NCBI GenBank assembly: GCA_016210375.1
Contig: JACQUH010000081.1
Coordinates: forward strand, 1-6,295
Direction of reading: 5' to 3'
Length of the DNA: 6,295 nt
DNA from: Chloroflexota bacterium
GTDB lineage: Bacteria; Chloroflexota; Dehalococcoidia; Lucifugimonadales; JACPCL1
The notes beneath the pieces are model-generated. The model saw only the letters and a list, made by a program, of their open reading frames with translations, did not search any database and was not told the DNA's origin. The position numbers were made by a program, and so were the translations under genes. Below, piece after piece: positions 5,002 through 6,295 of this stretch; position 1 is the first letter of the stretch, and every line of letters starts with the position of its first letter.

Positions 5002-6119
5002 TGGCCCAGGAGAGCGCCGCCCATCTGCCGCCCCCCCGGCTGTCCGTGGACGTTGACGTGCGCCTCGGTGGCTTTCAGTTGCGGGCGGCGGCCCAGGCTG
5101 GGGCCGAGGTGCTCGTTCTGTTTGGGCCCTCGGGTTCAGGCAAGACGACATTGCTCAATGCCATCGCCGGCCTGGTGCGGCCCGACGCCGGTGAGATTCG
5201 GCTGGACGGCCGAGTGCTGTTCCGGCGGGGGTCCGGCGCGGGTGTAGACGTGGCGGCGCGGGCGCGCAGGGTGGGGTACGTCTTCCAGAGCTACGCCCTG
5301 TTCCCCCACATGACCGTGGCCCAGAACGTGGCGTACCCCCTGCCGAAGGGCGAGGCAAGAGGCCAGCGGGTCGGCGAGCTCCTGGAGCGGACAGGCCTGG
5401 CGGAGCTGGCCCTGCGTTACCCTCGCGAGCTCTCCGGCGGCCAGCAGCAGCGGGTGGCCATCGCCCGGGCCCTGGCGGCGGAGCCACATCTCTTGCTCCT
5501 GGACGAGCCCTTTTCCTCTCTGGATGCGGAGCTTCGCCGCTCCCTGCGGGGCGAGCTACGGCGGATGCTGGCCCACCGGGGTATCCCCGTAGTCCTGGTG
5601 ACCCACGACCGGGAGGACGCCCTGGCCCTGGGCGACCGCGTGGTGGCGCTGGAAAAGGGGAGGGTGGTGCTGGAGGGACCGCCCCTTCAGGTGTTGGGGC
5701 AGCCTCCTACCTCCCTCATGGCCCGCCTGGTGGGCGTTGAGAACCTGTACCAGGCTCGGGTGGTTTCCCGGTCTCCCCAGAGCGGCACCATGATGTGCCG
5801 GGTGGGCAGCACAGACCTGGAAGCGCTCCTGGCAGAGGCCGGGGAGGGCGAAGAGGTCATCGTCGGCCTACGCTCGCGGGACGTGATGCTGGCTAACCAG
5901 CGGCCCGTGGGGCTATCGGCGCGCAACGTCCTGCCAGGGCGAGTCGCCACGCTGGAGTCCCGGAGCCCGGGTGTGCAGGTCACCGTGGAGTGCGGGAACA
6001 TGCTGGTGGCGAGCCAGGTGACGCACGAGGCGGTGCAGGAGCTTGGGCTGGCCCAGGGCAGGCCGGTCTGGGCAGTCATCAAGGCGTCCTCGTTGTTCCT
6101 GGTGTCGCGGGACACATAG
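5001..6119 (+). CDS. modC: Molybdate ABC transporter ATP-binding protein ModC
   Basis: This is a 372-residue ATPase. Walker A is GPSGSGKT (42-49), the Q-loop is Q96 in VFQSYALF, the ABC signature is LSGGQ (144-148), Walker B is LLLLDE (164-169) and the switch histidine is H202 in LVTHD. After a linker, residues about 304-368 (LSARNVLPGRVATLE onward to AVIKASSLFLV) match a TOBE/MOP-type molybdate-binding domain, as in full-length ModC. This separates it from general sugar importer ATPases. It hydrolyses ATP to drive ModB, and the C-terminal domain can sense oxyanion. The ATG at 5001 overlaps the modB stop by one base (TGATG), with the purine-rich GAGGGGGAAGG (4984-4994) as ribosome site, so translation is coupled. 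A longer in-frame form from 4923 would run into modB and is rejected. Confidence 0.93.
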   Translation: MAQESAAHLPPPRLSVDVDVRLGGFQLRAAAQAGAEVLVLFGPSGSGKTTLLNAIAGLVRPDAGEIRLDGRVLFRRGSGAGVDVAARARRVGYVFQSYALFPHMTVAQNVAYPLPKGEARGQRVGELLERTGLAELALRYPRELSGGQQQRVAIARALAAEPHLLLLDEPFSSLDAELRRSLRGELRRMLAHRGIPVVLVTHDREDALALGDRVVALEKGRVVLEGPPLQVLGQPPTSLMARLVGVENLYQARVVSRSPQSGTMMCRVGSTDLEALLAEAGEGEEVIVGLRSRDVMLANQRPVGLSARNVLPGRVATLESRSPGVQVTVECGNMLVASQVTHEAVQELGLAQGRPVWAVIKASSLFLVSRDT

Positions 6120-6276
6120 CCGCGCGGCCGCGCTGCTGGACTCATCTGCCTCGCTGCCGAGAGAGGCCCTGCGGAGGCGGCTGGTCCTCTGCTTCCTGCT
6201 GCCCCTTCTCCTGAGGCTGGTTCCGTTTGCTTTCGGGTGGTCTGGATCCCCCGACTTATGGTTATTTACAAAATGA
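6120..6276 (+). pseudogene. Doubtful membrane-protein fragment downstream of modC
   Basis: The frame holding codons 6043-6276 reads, past modC, as a Leu/Arg-rich stretch with one likely membrane segment and then GWSGSPDLWLFTK before a TGA at 6274. No usable ATG, GTG or TTG with a ribosome site lies after the modC stop; the only ATG (6043) is inside modC, where the frame is out-of-frame modC sequence. One extra A in the AAAA run at 6270-6273 would continue the frame as TKMICQLGS to the window end. It could be the start of a membrane protein with a frameshift, a decayed gene, or chance. The product is not recognised. Confidence 0.2.
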
Positions 6277-6295
6277 TCTGCCAATTGGGTTCCGA

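Noticed and set aside
3198..6119. Sulfate/thiosulfate or sugar ABC transporter
   Set aside because: The ModA motifs, ModB length and EAA region, and the TOBE/MOP-type C terminus of the ATPase fit molybdate better; tungstate remains possible.
6122..6133. 12-bp palindrome GCGCGGCCGCGC after modC
   Set aside because: It has no loop or T-tract and is likely by chance in GC-rich DNA; not called a terminator.

Overview
The window is GC-rich and densely coded, with every convincing gene on the + strand. Compact operons, long G/C-rich hairpins and a dispersed intergenic repeat family suggest an uncultured, free-living bacterium. The overall feel is Chloroflexota/Dehalococcoidia-like, but no marker gene is present, so this placement is only a guess.

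Left part (1-1640). A truncated hairpin repeat (1-92) is followed by a good sigma70-type promoter (106-135), a cobalamin (B12) riboswitch (about 164-346) and a rho-independent terminator (391-421). Together these form a transcription-attenuation leader. It controls two genes: a six-helix-like membrane protein resembling the S (substrate-binding) component of an ECF vitamin transporter (449-1087), and a lipoprotein with a DUF4430 / transcobalamin C-terminal-like domain (1094-1573). The likely reading is a B12 or corrinoid capture-and-uptake pair: a surface lipoprotein hands ligand to an ECF S component, which would use EcfA/EcfT subunits encoded elsewhere. A 17-bp perfect hairpin (1594-1631) closes the unit. 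This pair is the most interesting content of the window.

Middle (1640-2091). This is mostly a 280-bp repeat with terminal inverted repeats (1731-2010), built from alternating short G/C-rich hairpins and longer perfect hairpins. Related copies lie at 1-92 (truncated) and 4087-4237. Changes in the stems are compensated on both arms, so the secondary structure itself appears to be maintained.

Right part (2092-6119). A Gfo/Idh/MocA-family oxidoreductase (2092-3186) is followed 11 bp later by a molybdate ABC transporter: modA (3198-3980, TTG start), modB (4318-5001) and modC (5001-6119, overlapping modB by one base). A third repeat copy and another hairpin cluster sit between modA and modB, separating the binding-protein gene from the membrane/ATPase pair. 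The last 176 bases hold only a doubtful, possibly frameshifted membrane-protein fragment.
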